This document shows positions 43,933-55,155 of a DNA stretch of 64,000 nucleotides, piece by piece. Source of the DNA: Methanofollis fontis (lineage in GTDB: Archaea > Halobacteriota > Methanomicrobia > Methanomicrobiales > Methanofollaceae); the NCBI RefSeq assembly GCF_004297185.1, contig NZ_PGCL01000001.1:372001-436000 (forward strand), given 5' to 3'. The notes under the pieces are model-generated. The model had not been told where the DNA came from. It did no database searches and worked only from the letters and a program-made list of their open reading frames with translations. The position numbers and the translations under genes are program-made. Position 1 is the stretch's first letter; the number at the start of each line of letters is the position of its first letter.

Positions 43933-44505
43933 ATGGATCTGCCGGACCGCCATATCATCCGGGTCGTCACGCTCTCAGGAGATCGTCCGCTGCTCCTCAC
44001 GGTCTGGTCGTTCATCCTCTTCTTCGTCTTTCTCGCCATCGGCATCGTCGTCTATGCCTCTGCCACCGGCGACGCCTCGTTCACCTTCACGGTGAGAAGT
44101 CTTCCGGACCTCCTGCCCCTCTTCGCCCTGGTCATCCTGATCCTCCTGGTCGGCGCCATCCACGAAGGTCTCCACGCCCTCGCCTACCTTCTGCTGCACC
44201 GGCGTCCGCTCTTCGGGTGGGGGAGGACATCTCTGCTCTTCTACTGCTCCTGCTCGGCCGACGGGGAGTACACACGAAGCGAGAGCATATTCGTGCTCGT
44301 CGCGCCTTTCGTCCTGATCACGGCCCTCGGCATCGGGGCGATCGCCGTCGCTCCGGCCTGGGGGATCGCCGCCCTCATCGCCGTCCCCCTCAATGCCGCC
44401 GGATCGGCCGCCGACCTCAGGGCGGCAGGGCTGATCCTTCGCACCCCTCAAAAAAGCCTCGTCCTCGAGGAGGGAGGCACCCTCACGGTCTTTGTGCGTG
44501 AATGA
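43933..44505 (+). CDS. DUF3267-like putative membrane zincin
   Basis: 190 aa with about four membrane segments. HEGLHALAY (from about residue 77) is an HExxH zinc-peptidase signature at the end of a hydrophobic helix, as in DUF3267 and site-2-like membrane proteases. The conserved loop after it (FGWGRTSLLFYCSC) contains two Cys. No substrate is known. It is divergent from the signal peptidase genes and converges on the metal-permease gene. Confidence 0.75.
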   Translation: MDLPDRHIIRVVTLSGDRPLLLTVWSFILFFVFLAIGIVVYASATGDASFTFTVRSLPDLLPLFALVILILLVGAIHEGLHALAYLLLHRRPLFGWGRTSLLFYCSCSADGEYTRSESIFVLVAPFVLITALGIGAIAVAPAWGIAALIAVPLNAAGSAADLRAAGLILRTPQKSLVLEEGGTLTVFVRE

Positions 44506-44517
44506 GAAGAGCGGGTT

Positions 44518-45327
44518 TCACCGCCCGGGGAGGATGGTCCGCACCCCCATTACCGCCCCGTAGGCGGCGACGGCGATCAGGATGATCGTGGCGCCCGAAG
44601 GGACGTCCAGGAAATACGAGCAGAAAATGCCGCCGACCGTGAACACCGCCCCGAGTGCCACCGCCCGCACCATCATGCCGGCGAGGTCAGTTGCGTATTC
44701 CCGGGCGATCGCCGCCGGTATCGTCAGCAGGGCGATGACCAGGATGATCCCCACCACCTGGATCAGCATCACCACCGTCAGGGCGACGAGCACCAGCAGC
44801 AGCAGGAAGATCCCCTCCACGTGCAGGTTCATCACGCGGGCGTACTCCTCATCGAAGGTGACCGCCATCAGGTCGCGGGCGAACAGCGCCGTCACTGCCA
44901 GGATCACCCCGACCAGAACGGCCATCCAGAGGATCGCATCGGCCGGGACGAGCAGGATGTTCCCGAAGAGGTAGCCGAAGAGGTCGGGGGCGAAACCGGG
45001 CGAGAGATAGACAAAGAGGATGCCGAGCGCCATCCCCCCGGCCCAGACCGCCCCGACCAGGGTGTCCAGGTTCTGCCGCCGCCGCAGGGAGAGGTCTCCC
45101 ATGCCCAGGGCCACGGCCACGGTGAAGGCGGTTGCCGAGAGGATCGGGTCCAGCCCGAGATAGTAGCCGAGCCCGATCCCGCCGAAGGCGGCATGCGAGA
45201 TCCCGCCGGCCAGGGAGACCATCCGCTTCACCACCACATAGGTGCCGATGACGCCGCAGGCCACGCTCGCCAGCAGTCCGGCGAGGAGGGCGTTCCTGAA
45301 GAATTCAAAGGCGAGGACGCCGATCAC
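44518..45327 (-). CDS. Zn/Mn-type ABC importer permease
   Basis: 269 aa from a GTG start that overlaps the ATPase stop by 4 nt (GTGA). It has eight or nine membrane segments and the ABC-3 family start FFRNALLAGLLASVACGVIGTYVV plus GGISHAAFGGIGLGYYLGLDP. The ABC-3 family transports Zn2+, Mn2+ or Fe2+. It is the last gene of the operon with its solute-binding lipoprotein and ATPase; the metal cannot be decided from the permease. Confidence 0.93.
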   Translation of the reverse strand: MIGVLAFEFFRNALLAGLLASVACGVIGTYVVVKRMVSLAGGISHAAFGGIGLGYYLGLDPILSATAFTVAVALGMGDLSLRRRQNLDTLVGAVWAGGMALGILFVYLSPGFAPDLFGYLFGNILLVPADAILWMAVLVGVILAVTALFARDLMAVTFDEEYARVMNLHVEGIFLLLLVLVALTVVMLIQVVGIILVIALLTIPAAIAREYATDLAGMMVRAVALGAVFTVGGIFCSYFLDVPSGATIILIAVAAYGAVMGVRTILPGR

Positions 45328-46097
45328 GGCCCCTCCTCCCCGTGCTCGGCGAAGACGCGGTGCGGCAGCCCGTGGGCGATCAGGTCCACCGGGCAGCCGT
45401 AGGCGCCCTGGATCATGTCCCCGGTGATCTCGGGGGTGTCGTGGGTGTAGATCCGCCGGTTCAGGCATGCCACCTTCGTCACATGGCGGGAGAGCACCCC
45501 GATGTCGTGGGTGACGAAGACCACGGTCATCTGCCGGCGGAGGACGTCCAGGACGTCCATGAAGTGCTCGCCGGTCGGCGAGTCCACGTAGACGGTGGGT
45601 TCGTCCAGGATCAGCACCTCCGGGTTGCCGGCCAGGGCGCGGGCGATGATCGCCCGCTGCTGCTGCCCGCCGGAGAGGGCGCTGATCGGGCGGTCGGCCA
45701 GGTCGGCGATGCCCATCGTTTCCATCGCACCGTCCGCCGCCTCCCGGTCCTCCTCACCGTAGCGGCGCGGGAAACGGGCGATGTGCCCCAGGCGGCCGGA
45801 GAGCACCATCCCCCGGACCGTGAGGGGGTACGAGAAGTCGAAGGTGCGGTACTGCGGCACATACCCGAGGAGATGGCGCTGCTCATCAGGCGGACCGCCG
45901 AGCACCCGCACCTCGCCCGTATCCGGGTGGATCAGCCCCAGGATCACCCGCAGGAGGGTGCTCTTCCCCCCGCCGTTCGGGCCGATGATCGCATAAAAGT
46001 CGCCCCGGCAGATCCGCAGGCTCACGTCCTCGAGCACCGTCCGCCCGCCCAGGTCCACCCCGACGTGTTCGACCTCGATCACCGCACCGTCCGTCAT
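45324..46097 (-). CDS. Zn/Mn-type ABC importer ATP-binding protein
   Basis: 257 aa from the ATG at 46097, which overlaps the lipoprotein stop (ATGA); the much longer open frame upstream is a shadow of the lipoprotein gene. Walker A GPNGGGKSTLL, Q-loop YVPQYRTF, signature LSGGQQQRAIIARAL, Walker B LILDEPTVYVD and switch His VTHDIG are all present. It drives uptake with the permease encoded next. Confidence 0.95.
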   Translation of the reverse strand: MTDGAVIEVEHVGVDLGGRTVLEDVSLRICRGDFYAIIGPNGGGKSTLLRVILGLIHPDTGEVRVLGGPPDEQRHLLGYVPQYRTFDFSYPLTVRGMVLSGRLGHIARFPRRYGEEDREAADGAMETMGIADLADRPISALSGGQQQRAIIARALAGNPEVLILDEPTVYVDSPTGEHFMDVLDVLRRQMTVVFVTHDIGVLSRHVTKVACLNRRIYTHDTPEITGDMIQGAYGCPVDLIAHGLPHRVFAEHGEEGP

Positions 46098-46957
46098 CTG
46101 GCCGCCTCCGCAAACGCATCGGCCACCGTCTCCATATTCGCCGTATAGTCCCGGGCAAGCGGACTGACCGTCACCACCCGCCCCCCGATGGCGTCGGCGA
46201 TCACCTCGGCGCTCCGGGTGGAGGACTCGGGGGAGGCGAAGACCACCGTGATCCCCTCCTCCTCGGCCTGCCGGATCAGGCGCTCGATCGCAGCCGGCGT
46301 CGGTTCCTTGCCGTCCGCCTCGATCGGCACCTGCGTAAGGCCGTAGTCCCGCATGAAATACCCCCAGGAGGGGTGATACACCATCACGGCCTCCCCCTCC
46401 CGTCCGGCGAGGTCGGCGGCGATCCGCCGGTCGAGGTCGTCCAGGTCGGTCAGGTAATCCTCCAGGTTGGCGCGGTAATAGGCCTCGCCGTCGGGATCGA
46501 TGGCGATCAAACCGTCGCAGATGCGTTCGGCCATTTCCTGTGCGTTCCGCACCGAGAGCCAGACATGGGGGTCGCCGTCGATGAGGGCGATCCCCTCCGA
46601 GCAGTTGACCATGAGCATATCCGGGTTCACGCCGGAGATCCGGTCCAGCCAGGCCCTCTCCGCCTCGATCCCCGATCCGACGGCTGCATACATCCGCGCA
46701 TCCGAGAGGGCGGTGATCTGGGCCGGCGTGGGCTCGTAGGTGTGTGGACTCGCCCCGGGCGGCACGAGCACCAGCACCGACACCCGCTCCCCGCCGACCC
46801 GCTCCACAAACTCGGCCTGCGGCGGGATGGTCACCGCCACCAGCATCCGCCCCTCCTCCCCCTGCCCGCCGGGGGAGGCGTCGCCGAGGCACCCGCTCCC
46901 CAGGGCGGCGGCCACCAGGCAGAAGACCATCACCACACCCCCATATGATCTCATCAT
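46094..46957 (-). CDS. Zn/Mn-type ABC importer solute-binding lipoprotein (ZnuA-like)
   Basis: 287 aa from the ATG at 46957, preceded by a GGGGGTG sequence. A signal peptide ending in the lipobox LGSGC is followed by the cluster A-I binding fold. Candidate metal ligands are His in SPHTYEPT, His in GDPHVWLS, His in VYHPSWGYF and the acidic FASPESS. The His-rich loop of Zn-specific ZnuA is absent, so Mn or Fe is equally possible. First gene of the importer operon, downstream of a DtxR-type regulator on the same strand. Confidence 0.93.
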   Translation of the reverse strand: MMRSYGGVVMVFCLVAAALGSGCLGDASPGGQGEEGRMLVAVTIPPQAEFVERVGGERVSVLVLVPPGASPHTYEPTPAQITALSDARMYAAVGSGIEAERAWLDRISGVNPDMLMVNCSEGIALIDGDPHVWLSVRNAQEMAERICDGLIAIDPDGEAYYRANLEDYLTDLDDLDRRIAADLAGREGEAVMVYHPSWGYFMRDYGLTQVPIEADGKEPTPAAIERLIRQAEEEGITVVFASPESSTRSAEVIADAIGGRVVTVSPLARDYTANMETVADAFAEAAR

Positions 46958-47018
46958 GCACCCCCGGAGATTTTTGGTACGAATCAAATTTTTATCTGAC
47001 GTGGTTCATCGCCTCGAT

Positions 47019-47450
47019 TCAGGACCGCAGCGGACAGCATAAACAGTCGTGCTCTATCGGGCCGCATACGCTCTGCATCGGGTGCCCGAGCGATGCGCAG
47101 ATGCGGTCGACGAGTTCCCGGGAGACGTGGGACTCCAGGTTTTTCGCCTCCCGGCACGCCTCCTCGGGAGAGAGACCGAAGCGGGAGAGGGCGAGCGAGA
47201 GCACCCGGTGACGCCGCACGAGAAAACGCGCGTAGCGCTCCCCCATCGGGGTGAGGCGGACGCCGCGGTAGGGGATCTGCTCGATATATCCTCCATCGGC
47301 CAGCACCGAGAGGGTCTTTGTGGCTGTCGAGGGCGTCACCCCCGCCTCCCGGGCGATGGCGCCCGTCGTCCCCTCTCCGCCCATGCCGGCGATGATGCCG
47401 AGAAATTCGGCCCGTCTCGCCGGCAGTTCGCTGCCGTCGAACTCCTCCAT
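47019..47450 (-). CDS. DtxR/MntR-family metal-dependent regulator
   Basis: 143 aa. The winged helix (TTGAIAREAGVTPSTATKTL, then GYIEQIPYRGVRLTPMGE) is followed by a dimerisation/metal-binding domain (HRVLSLALSRFGLSPEEACREAKNLESHVS). The His/Glu/Cys positions fit a MntR/IdeR-type sensor, and the Cys-rich end (DCLCCPL) is unusual. It lies immediately upstream of the importer operon, so it probably represses it when metal is plentiful. Confidence 0.92.
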   Translation of the reverse strand: MEEFDGSELPARRAEFLGIIAGMGGEGTTGAIAREAGVTPSTATKTLSVLADGGYIEQIPYRGVRLTPMGERYARFLVRRHRVLSLALSRFGLSPEEACREAKNLESHVSRELVDRICASLGHPMQSVCGPIEHDCLCCPLRS

Positions 47451-47554
47451 ACGGGGATGTGTGGCGAGCGGACCGGAAAAAAGTTTTCACCCCGTCCAAA
47501 ATCCGTCGGCCGACATCACAACACCCATGAGGACAGAGCGCCAACCCCTGATCC

Positions 47555-48967
47555 ATGCTCTGCGAGGAGGAGATCGTCTCACGCTTTCTGGCCACCCGGC
47601 TCAACGTATCGCCCGAGGTGGTGGCCTATATCAGGGAGCAGGACGACCCCTCGCTGATCGATCGGATCATCGCCGCCGCTCCCGAAGGAACGGTCGTGGT
47701 CTCCGCAGACGCCATCCCGGCCGTCAAAAAGGTCAGGGACGGCACACGCTTTCTGCCCGACCCCGCCTACGAGGTGCTGAAGGGCAAGGAAAACTCGGCA
47801 GAGAGCATCCGGGACTTCGAGGAGTATGTCTCCTACTTCCGCCACCGCTACACAAAACTCTCCTCCTTCATGCGCGGGCGGGTGCAGCCGGTGCCGATCG
47901 AGGCGCTGGCGCGCACCGGGCGCTACCGGGAGGAGGAGGCGTCGTTCGTTGGCATGATCTCCGAGGTGCGCTCCACGGCCAAAGGGAACAAGATTGTGAT
48001 GATGGAGGACACCACCGGCACCATCCGGGTGCTCTTCAACAAGTCCAGGGACGGCTTTGCTGAGGCCGAGAAGATCCTCCCGGACGAGGTGATCGGGGTG
48101 AAGGGCAAACTCTCCTCGGACGGCAACATCTTCTTTGCCGACACCCTGATCCGCCCGGACATCCCGCTCACGAACGCCCCCTTCATGTCGGAGAGCCCAG
48201 GCAAGGCGGTGCTGATCTCCGATGTGCACGTGGGCTCCGACACCTTCCTGGAGGAGGAATGGCATCGTTTCGCCGACTGGATCGCCGGCCGGGAGGACGT
48301 CTCCTACCTGCTCGTCGCCGGGGATCTCGTGGACGGCATCGGCATCTATCCGGGGCAGGACAAGGAACTGGTGATCAAGAACATCTACGGGCAGTACGCC
48401 CGTCTCGGCGAGATGCTCTCCGCCATTCCCTCCAGGATCCGGATCATCCTGGCGCCGGGCAACCACGACGTGGTGCGGGGCGCCGAACCGCAGCCCGCCA
48501 TCCCCCCAAAGTTCAGGGAGGACTACCCGGAGAACTGCGAGTTCGTGGAGAACCCGGCCCTGGTCTCCCTGCAGGGCGTGCGCATCCTGATGTACCACGG
48601 GCGCTCCTTCGACGACATGATCGGGATGATCCCGGGCGCCTCCTACCGCCACCCCGAGGAGATCATGGAGGAGATGCTGAAGCGCCGCCACCTCGCCCCG
48701 ACCTACGGGATGCGCACACCCATCGCCCCGGCGAAGGAGGATGTGCTCATCATCGACCCGGTCCCGGAGGTGCTCTTCACCGGGCACGTGCATATCTGCG
48801 GGATCAAGCGCTACCGCGGGGTGCTGATGATCAATGCCGGCACCTGGCAGTCCCAGACCGCCTTCCAGAAACAGATGAACGTGGAGCCCACGCCTGCCCG
48901 CGCGGTCGTGCTGGATCTGGCGACTCTTGAATACGAGATGGTCGATTTCCTGAAAAACCAGGCATGA
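47555..48967 (+). CDS. polB: DNA polymerase D small subunit DP1
   Basis: 470 aa. An OB-fold region (about 130-200) precedes a calcineurin-like phosphoesterase domain with SDVHVGSDTF, GDLVDG, GNHD and TGHVHICG, the 3'-5' proofreading exonuclease of archaeal PolD. DP1 pairs with the large catalytic subunit DP2, not in the window, in chromosome replication. The N-terminal 80 residues are the protein-interaction region. The ATG at 47555 has no obvious ribosome binding site. Confidence 0.96.
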   Translation: MLCEEEIVSRFLATRLNVSPEVVAYIREQDDPSLIDRIIAAAPEGTVVVSADAIPAVKKVRDGTRFLPDPAYEVLKGKENSAESIRDFEEYVSYFRHRYTKLSSFMRGRVQPVPIEALARTGRYREEEASFVGMISEVRSTAKGNKIVMMEDTTGTIRVLFNKSRDGFAEAEKILPDEVIGVKGKLSSDGNIFFADTLIRPDIPLTNAPFMSESPGKAVLISDVHVGSDTFLEEEWHRFADWIAGREDVSYLLVAGDLVDGIGIYPGQDKELVIKNIYGQYARLGEMLSAIPSRIRIILAPGNHDVVRGAEPQPAIPPKFREDYPENCEFVENPALVSLQGVRILMYHGRSFDDMIGMIPGASYRHPEEIMEEMLKRRHLAPTYGMRTPIAPAKEDVLIIDPVPEVLFTGHVHICGIKRYRGVLMINAGTWQSQTAFQKQMNVEPTPARAVVLDLATLEYEMVDFLKNQA

Positions 48968-48995
48968 GGCGGGAGGGGTCCGGCCGCACGCCTGA

Positions 48996-49018
48996 AAATA
49001 TATCGCTCTCTTTTTATG
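48996..49018 (+). promoter_or_regulatory. Promoter of pyrophosphatase gene
   Basis: Two TATA-like boxes, AAAATATATC and TTTTTATG, lie 80-100 nt before the ATG at 49097. This gene therefore has a real leader (about 50-70 nt), with GGAGG at 49081-49085 as ribosome binding site. Confidence 0.45.
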
Positions 49019-49096
49019 ATTGGAACGGCACATAGATAGAAGATTAGACAACCGAGTCCTGACGTTGTCAATCGGTTCTCGGAGGAAAGAACAAAC

Positions 49097-51139
<2,043 letters not shown>

Positions 51140-51156
51140 TTTTTTCTTTTTTTCGC
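51140..51156 (+). terminator. T-tract terminator of hppA
   Basis: AATTTTTTCTTTTTTTCG directly follows the stop. Confidence 0.6.
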
Positions 51157-51229
51157 CGACTCCGCCCTGGTGCATGGGAGGGTTCGGTTTTTAGGGGGCT
51201 CCTGTTTGCTCATGCTCATGGCCGCATGG

Positions 51230-51925
51230 TAGCGGCGCGGTCCGCTCCCGACCGGGAGGGGAGGACCCCTCCCTGACCCTCCCCCGTCAATGAGATAGGG
51301 GCGGGATTGAGGGTCTCGGCAGAAGAAGGCTGGGGGTGTCTGTCAGGGGCGATCCTTCCCCTACGTTGTTCACCCTGCACCGCCCCGGTCCCTATCGTAT
51401 TGACCGGGGGGGTATCGGGGGTGGAACCCCCCGTCACCGCTGATCGCGATTGTGGTACCTCCCGTCCCATGTTTATCGAGAAGAGGGGATCCGCTCCTGA
51501 CCGGGAGGGGTGGTCCCCTCCCGGACCCTCCCCCTCAATGAGATAGAGGCGGGATCGGGGGAGTCGTGCAGAAAGAGTGTGGGGTGTCTGTCGGGGGCAG
51601 TCCTTCCCCTCAGAACGTCCTCAATCTCCGTCCCGACCCCTATCATATCGATCGGGGGAGCGGGAGGTGAAAACCCCCCGTCCCATGCTGTTCGAAAAAA
51701 GCGATTTTCCTCTGCCGGGAGGGGAGTGCCCCTCCCGGACCCACCCCCTCAATTAGATAGAGGCGGGATTGGAGGAATCGGTAGAAGGGGGGGTGAGGGT
51801 GTTTGTCCTGAATGGTTCATACACCCCGGCATCTGTCGGGGACTGATGTTTCCCTCCGACCTCCGTCCTGAATCGCCCCCGCCCCAATCATATCGACCGG
51901 GGTGCTGCCGTGCAGCCCTGCCGGA
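51230..51925. repeat. Intergenic repeat family, locus 5 (three units, inverted orientation)
   Basis: Units begin with GACCGGGAGGGG-type sequence at about 51250, 51499 and 51712 (the third with a diverged start), giving periods near 250 and 214 bp. Each carries a GTCAATGAGATAGGGGCGGG-like block, a CCCCTATCRTATYGAYCGGG block, and GTGGAACCCCCCGTC in the first two. The order is opposite to locus 2, so the array is inverted. It fills the 789-bp gap between convergent hppA and the MscS gene; no gene is seen. Confidence 0.82.
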
Positions 51926-51928
51926 CGT

Positions 51929-52756
51929 TCAGTCCTCCTTCATATGCACGTCCACCTGCGGGAAGGGGATCTGGATGCCCGCCTCGTTGAGCTCCTCGAA
52001 GAGCATCGTCATCAGTTCGGACTTGACCGGATAGTAGTCTTCGGTATCGGTCCAGCCCCGCAGCTGCAGGATAACAGCTGAATCAGCCATATCCTTGAAG
52101 CGGACGAGCGGCGCCGGGGAGGAGTGGATCTTCGGGTGCTTCCGCGCCGCCCTGAGCGCCACGTTCACCGCCTCGCTGATGACCGTATTGTAGGAGACCG
52201 AGTACTCGACCACGATCATGCGGGTGGGCATCCTGGAGACATTGACGATCGGGTTGTTCCAGACCTTGCCGTTCGGTATGATCACGCGGGTGTTGTCGAT
52301 CAGCTTCACCTCGGTGGCCATGATGTTCATGTCCTTCACAAAGCCGCGGTGCCCGGCGATCGTCACCTCGTCCTCGATATCATATGCCCGCGAGGAGGCG
52401 ATCCAGATGCCTGAGGCGAAATTGTTGATGGTGTCCTGCAGACCGAAGCCGAAGATGAACATCACCACCGCTGATACGCTGAGAATGATTGCATCGATGT
52501 CCTCGTCGAGGAAGGCGAGGGCGATGAGCACGACCACGAGATAGAGGAAGAGCTTGATGGCGGTGACGATATGGATCGCCATGATCTGCGGGATCTTCAT
52601 GTTGTCCCGGGCATACCCCATGATCCGCTTGCTGAGCAGGTGTATGGCGACAAACCCGATGATCAGGCTGAGAAGGGCGAGAGCGATATCTTCGGGCGAG
52701 AGTTCCAGGTACCGCATGACGTTGATCGCTGGAAGGGGTATATCCGGGGCGGCCAT
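51929..52756 (-). CDS. mscS: MscS-family mechanosensitive channel
   Basis: 275 aa from the ATG at 52756; a TTG at 52762 is also in frame. Three membrane helices end with the pore helix region LSVSAVVMFIFGFGLQDTINNFASGIWI, then the beta domain (YDIEDEVTIAGHRGFVKDMN and IIPNGKVWNNPIVN) and the alpha/beta C-terminus. It opens under membrane tension to release solutes in hypo-osmotic shock. A TATA box at 52799-52806 precedes it by a short leader. Confidence 0.93.
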   Translation of the reverse strand: MAAPDIPLPAINVMRYLELSPEDIALALLSLIIGFVAIHLLSKRIMGYARDNMKIPQIMAIHIVTAIKLFLYLVVVLIALAFLDEDIDAIILSVSAVVMFIFGFGLQDTINNFASGIWIASSRAYDIEDEVTIAGHRGFVKDMNIMATEVKLIDNTRVIIPNGKVWNNPIVNVSRMPTRMIVVEYSVSYNTVISEAVNVALRAARKHPKIHSSPAPLVRFKDMADSAVILQLRGWTDTEDYYPVKSELMTMLFEELNEAGIQIPFPQVDVHMKED

Positions 52757-52798
52757 GTGCAAATCCTCACTGAGTAATGGGTAGATCTTGAATCGAGA

Positions 52799-52806
52799 TT
52801 ATAAAT
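52799..52806 (-). promoter_or_regulatory. TATA box for mscS
   Basis: TTTATAAT on the minus strand is about 46 nt before the ATG, leaving a leader of about 20 nt with a GAGG sequence. Confidence 0.5.
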
Positions 52807-52909
52807 CAGTTATTAATTGGCTTTTTGAGTAATGAGCTTGTTTTCAACCCCCGTTCGGCCGTTATCCGATATTGTGGGGGGCGATGCAGACCCTCCAGTC
52901 ACCGCTGGG

Positions 52910-52917
52910 TTTATATC
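52910..52917 (+). promoter_or_regulatory. TATA box for second cofH-like gene
   Basis: TTTATATC is centred about 26 nt before the ATG at 52939, which favours that start as leaderless over the ATG at 52933 or the longer frame from 52825. Confidence 0.6.
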
Positions 52918-52938
52918 CCACCCCCCGCAGGGATGGGC

Positions 52939-54018
52939 ATGCTGCAGGCACTGCTGACCGATATCCCGGACGGGCGACGGATGACCGAAGACGAGGCGGC
53001 ACGTCTCCTCTCCGTGCGGGGGCGGGATGTGTGGGCGATCGCCGCCGCCGCCGATAGGGTGAGGGCGGAGGGCGTGGGCGAGGCGGTCACCTGGGTGTGC
53101 AACCAGAACCTGAACGTCACGAACATCTGTGTCAACGCCTGTGAATTTTGCGGATTTTCAAGAAAAAACGGTGATCCGGAAGCATATTTCCATTCCGTGG
53201 ACGAGGTCGTCTCCCGACTGCGGGCCGCCCGAGGCCGGGGAGTCACCGAGATCTGCACGGTGAGCGGTCTGCACCCCGGTTTCACCGCCGACGACTACAT
53301 CGATCTCATCCGCCTGATCCGGCAGGAGGCACCCGACGTGCATGTCCATGCCTCCAACCCGCAGGAGGTCGCCTATGCTGCCGCCAGAAGCGGCATGACG
53401 ACGGCGGAGGTGCTCTCCGCCCTGAAGCAGGCGGGCCTCGGGTCCCTCTGCGGCACCGCCGCCGAGGTGCTGGTGGACCGTGTGCGGGAGGAGATCTGTC
53501 CGGGCAAGATCGATACGGCCGAATGGGTGCGGATCATCACCGAGGCCCACCGCATGGGCATCCCCTCCACGGCCACGCTTCTCTACGGGCATATCGAGAC
53601 GGCGGCCGATATCGCCCGCCACCTCTCGATCATCCGGGAGATCCAGGACGACACCGGGGGCTTCACCGAGTTCGTCCCCCTCTCCTTCATCCCCTGGACG
53701 ACACCGCTCTACCTCTCCGGGCGCGCCCCGGCAGGCGCCACCGGTCGCCTGGACGTACTCGTGTATGCGGTCGCCCGCCTCTTCCTGGACACCGTACCGC
53801 ACCTCCAGGCCTCCTGGGTGAAGCTCGGGACGAAGATGGCGCAGGTCGCCCTCATGAGCGGGGCGGACGACCTGGGGGGGACGATGTATGAGGAGTCCAT
53901 CTCAAAGGGCGCCGGGGCTGCCGGCACCGATTACCTCGACCCGACCGAGATGCGACGGATCGCAGAGGACATCGGGCGCCCGCTCCTCCAGCGGACGACC
54001 CTGTACGCTGTTCCGTGA
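52939..54018 (+). CDS. cofH: CofH paralog (radical SAM FO synthase subunit 2-like)
   Basis: 359 aa. The radical SAM motif is CVNACEFCGFSR (CX3CX2C). It is co-linear with the cofH at 41199 along its whole length, sharing TDDW/TAEWVRIITEAHRMGI and the tail EMRRIAEDIGRPL, but with only moderate identity, so this is an old paralog rather than a recent copy. Both keep the cluster Cys residues. It may be the same activity (CofH1/CofH2 pairs occur in methanogens) or a different aromatic-radical reaction. Confidence 0.88.
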   Translation: MLQALLTDIPDGRRMTEDEAARLLSVRGRDVWAIAAAADRVRAEGVGEAVTWVCNQNLNVTNICVNACEFCGFSRKNGDPEAYFHSVDEVVSRLRAARGRGVTEICTVSGLHPGFTADDYIDLIRLIRQEAPDVHVHASNPQEVAYAAARSGMTTAEVLSALKQAGLGSLCGTAAEVLVDRVREEICPGKIDTAEWVRIITEAHRMGIPSTATLLYGHIETAADIARHLSIIREIQDDTGGFTEFVPLSFIPWTTPLYLSGRAPAGATGRLDVLVYAVARLFLDTVPHLQASWVKLGTKMAQVALMSGADDLGGTMYEESISKGAGAAGTDYLDPTEMRRIAEDIGRPLLQRTTLYAVP

Positions 54019-54025
54019 CGTTCCT

Positions 54026-55063
54026 CTACTCCAGCGGCCCTGCACCTTCCAGGCAGTGCCCGTAGACCTGCTCCCCCCACTGCCGGGCTGGCTCCCCCAC
54101 CGAAAAAAGGCCCTGGAATGCGGTTGCGCCGTCGGTGAAGCCGAGATCGGCGCCTGGCGGCAGATCCGCCACATGCACGCTGAGGTTCCTCGGGAGACTG
54201 CCCTCGCTGGCGAGCACACCTGCCGCCTGCCGGGAGAGGATCATCCTCACGTCGGCGCCGCCCTCCTCCACCGTCTGCAGGATCCTGCCGACGGTGTTCC
54301 CGGGGATCGAATCGGTGATGTACCGGATGCACGAGGGGGAGGCGAGTGGGTGGTCGGCCTCCAGTTCCAGCCATGCCTGAAGCGCCGGGATGCCGGGACG
54401 ATAGGCGCCGTCGGAAAAATGCCTGATGCCCAGGAGTGCCCCTTCAGGAAGACCGTCCAGCCGGTTCTCCCGAAAAAATGCCGGCCTGCGCACACAGAAC
54501 TCCAGGGTGCCCGCCAGGTCGTTAGCGGCGGCGAGGGCCTCCATCCCCTTCCCGGTTATCCTGAGGGTCCTGTTCTGGTGTTCCAGCAGTCCCATCGCTG
54601 AGAGCGCCCGGATACGGGGTCTGAGGGTGGAATGTGAGGTGCCGGTGAGGTGTGCAAGCCCGTCCGGTGTCTGATCGCCGCCGACCAGAAAATGGAGGAT
54701 CTGGATCGGGATCCCCGAACGCCCGAGGCTGCGGATCGTGTTCCATGCCTCGATCATCTCATCGGTCACCCCTTCAACCCCTGCGAAATCTGCCATCCTC
54801 CTTACAATGGCCGACCCGATCGGCCTGAGGGCGTAGACATCCCGGTCCTTCGCAGCAATCCCGGTGAGGCAGAGGTGTTTCAGGTCGGGGAGCACCGCAT
54901 GGGGTCTTGTCCGCAGGGCCCTGCACAGGTCGCCCATGCTCATCTTACCGTCATGCAGGTGAAAAAGAACGCCTGACAATGTCCTGGATGTGAAGAGGGT
55001 GGGAAATGAGAGGGCTGATGGGTCTATGGGAGGCTCAAAGGGTGATTCTGAATTGTATCTCAT
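54026..55063 (-). CDS. Transcriptional regulator with two winged helices and FilR1-like domain
   Basis: 345 aa. Two helix-turn-helix units are seen, about residues 25-105 (MSMGDLCRALRTRPHAVLPD) and 115-190 (TPDGLAHLTGTSHSTLRPRI). A C-terminal ligand domain of the FilR1/DUF1724 type follows, with the linker ENRLDGLPEGALLGIRHF and ending near residue 335. FilR1-type regulators usually carry one winged helix, so the doubling is notable. It converges on the cofH paralog with a 7-nt gap. Targets unknown. Confidence 0.8.
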   Translation of the reverse strand: MRYNSESPFEPPIDPSALSFPTLFTSRTLSGVLFHLHDGKMSMGDLCRALRTRPHAVLPDLKHLCLTGIAAKDRDVYALRPIGSAIVRRMADFAGVEGVTDEMIEAWNTIRSLGRSGIPIQILHFLVGGDQTPDGLAHLTGTSHSTLRPRIRALSAMGLLEHQNRTLRITGKGMEALAAANDLAGTLEFCVRRPAFFRENRLDGLPEGALLGIRHFSDGAYRPGIPALQAWLELEADHPLASPSCIRYITDSIPGNTVGRILQTVEEGGADVRMILSRQAAGVLASEGSLPRNLSVHVADLPPGADLGFTDGATAFQGLFSVGEPARQWGEQVYGHCLEGAGPLE

Positions 55064-55155
55064 TTTCCTATATATCTATTATCACTCTTCGAGATGCTAA
55101 TAATACTTTTTATTGAAAAATGTAGAAATAAAAATTTCTTAAATGAGAAAAAATT

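Noticed and set aside
45324-46961. Single 545-aa open frame covering the metal ABC ATPase and beyond
   Set aside because: Only the C-terminal 257 residues are an ATPase; the rest is low-complexity Gly/Arg text antisense in character and overlaps the real solute-binding gene in another frame.
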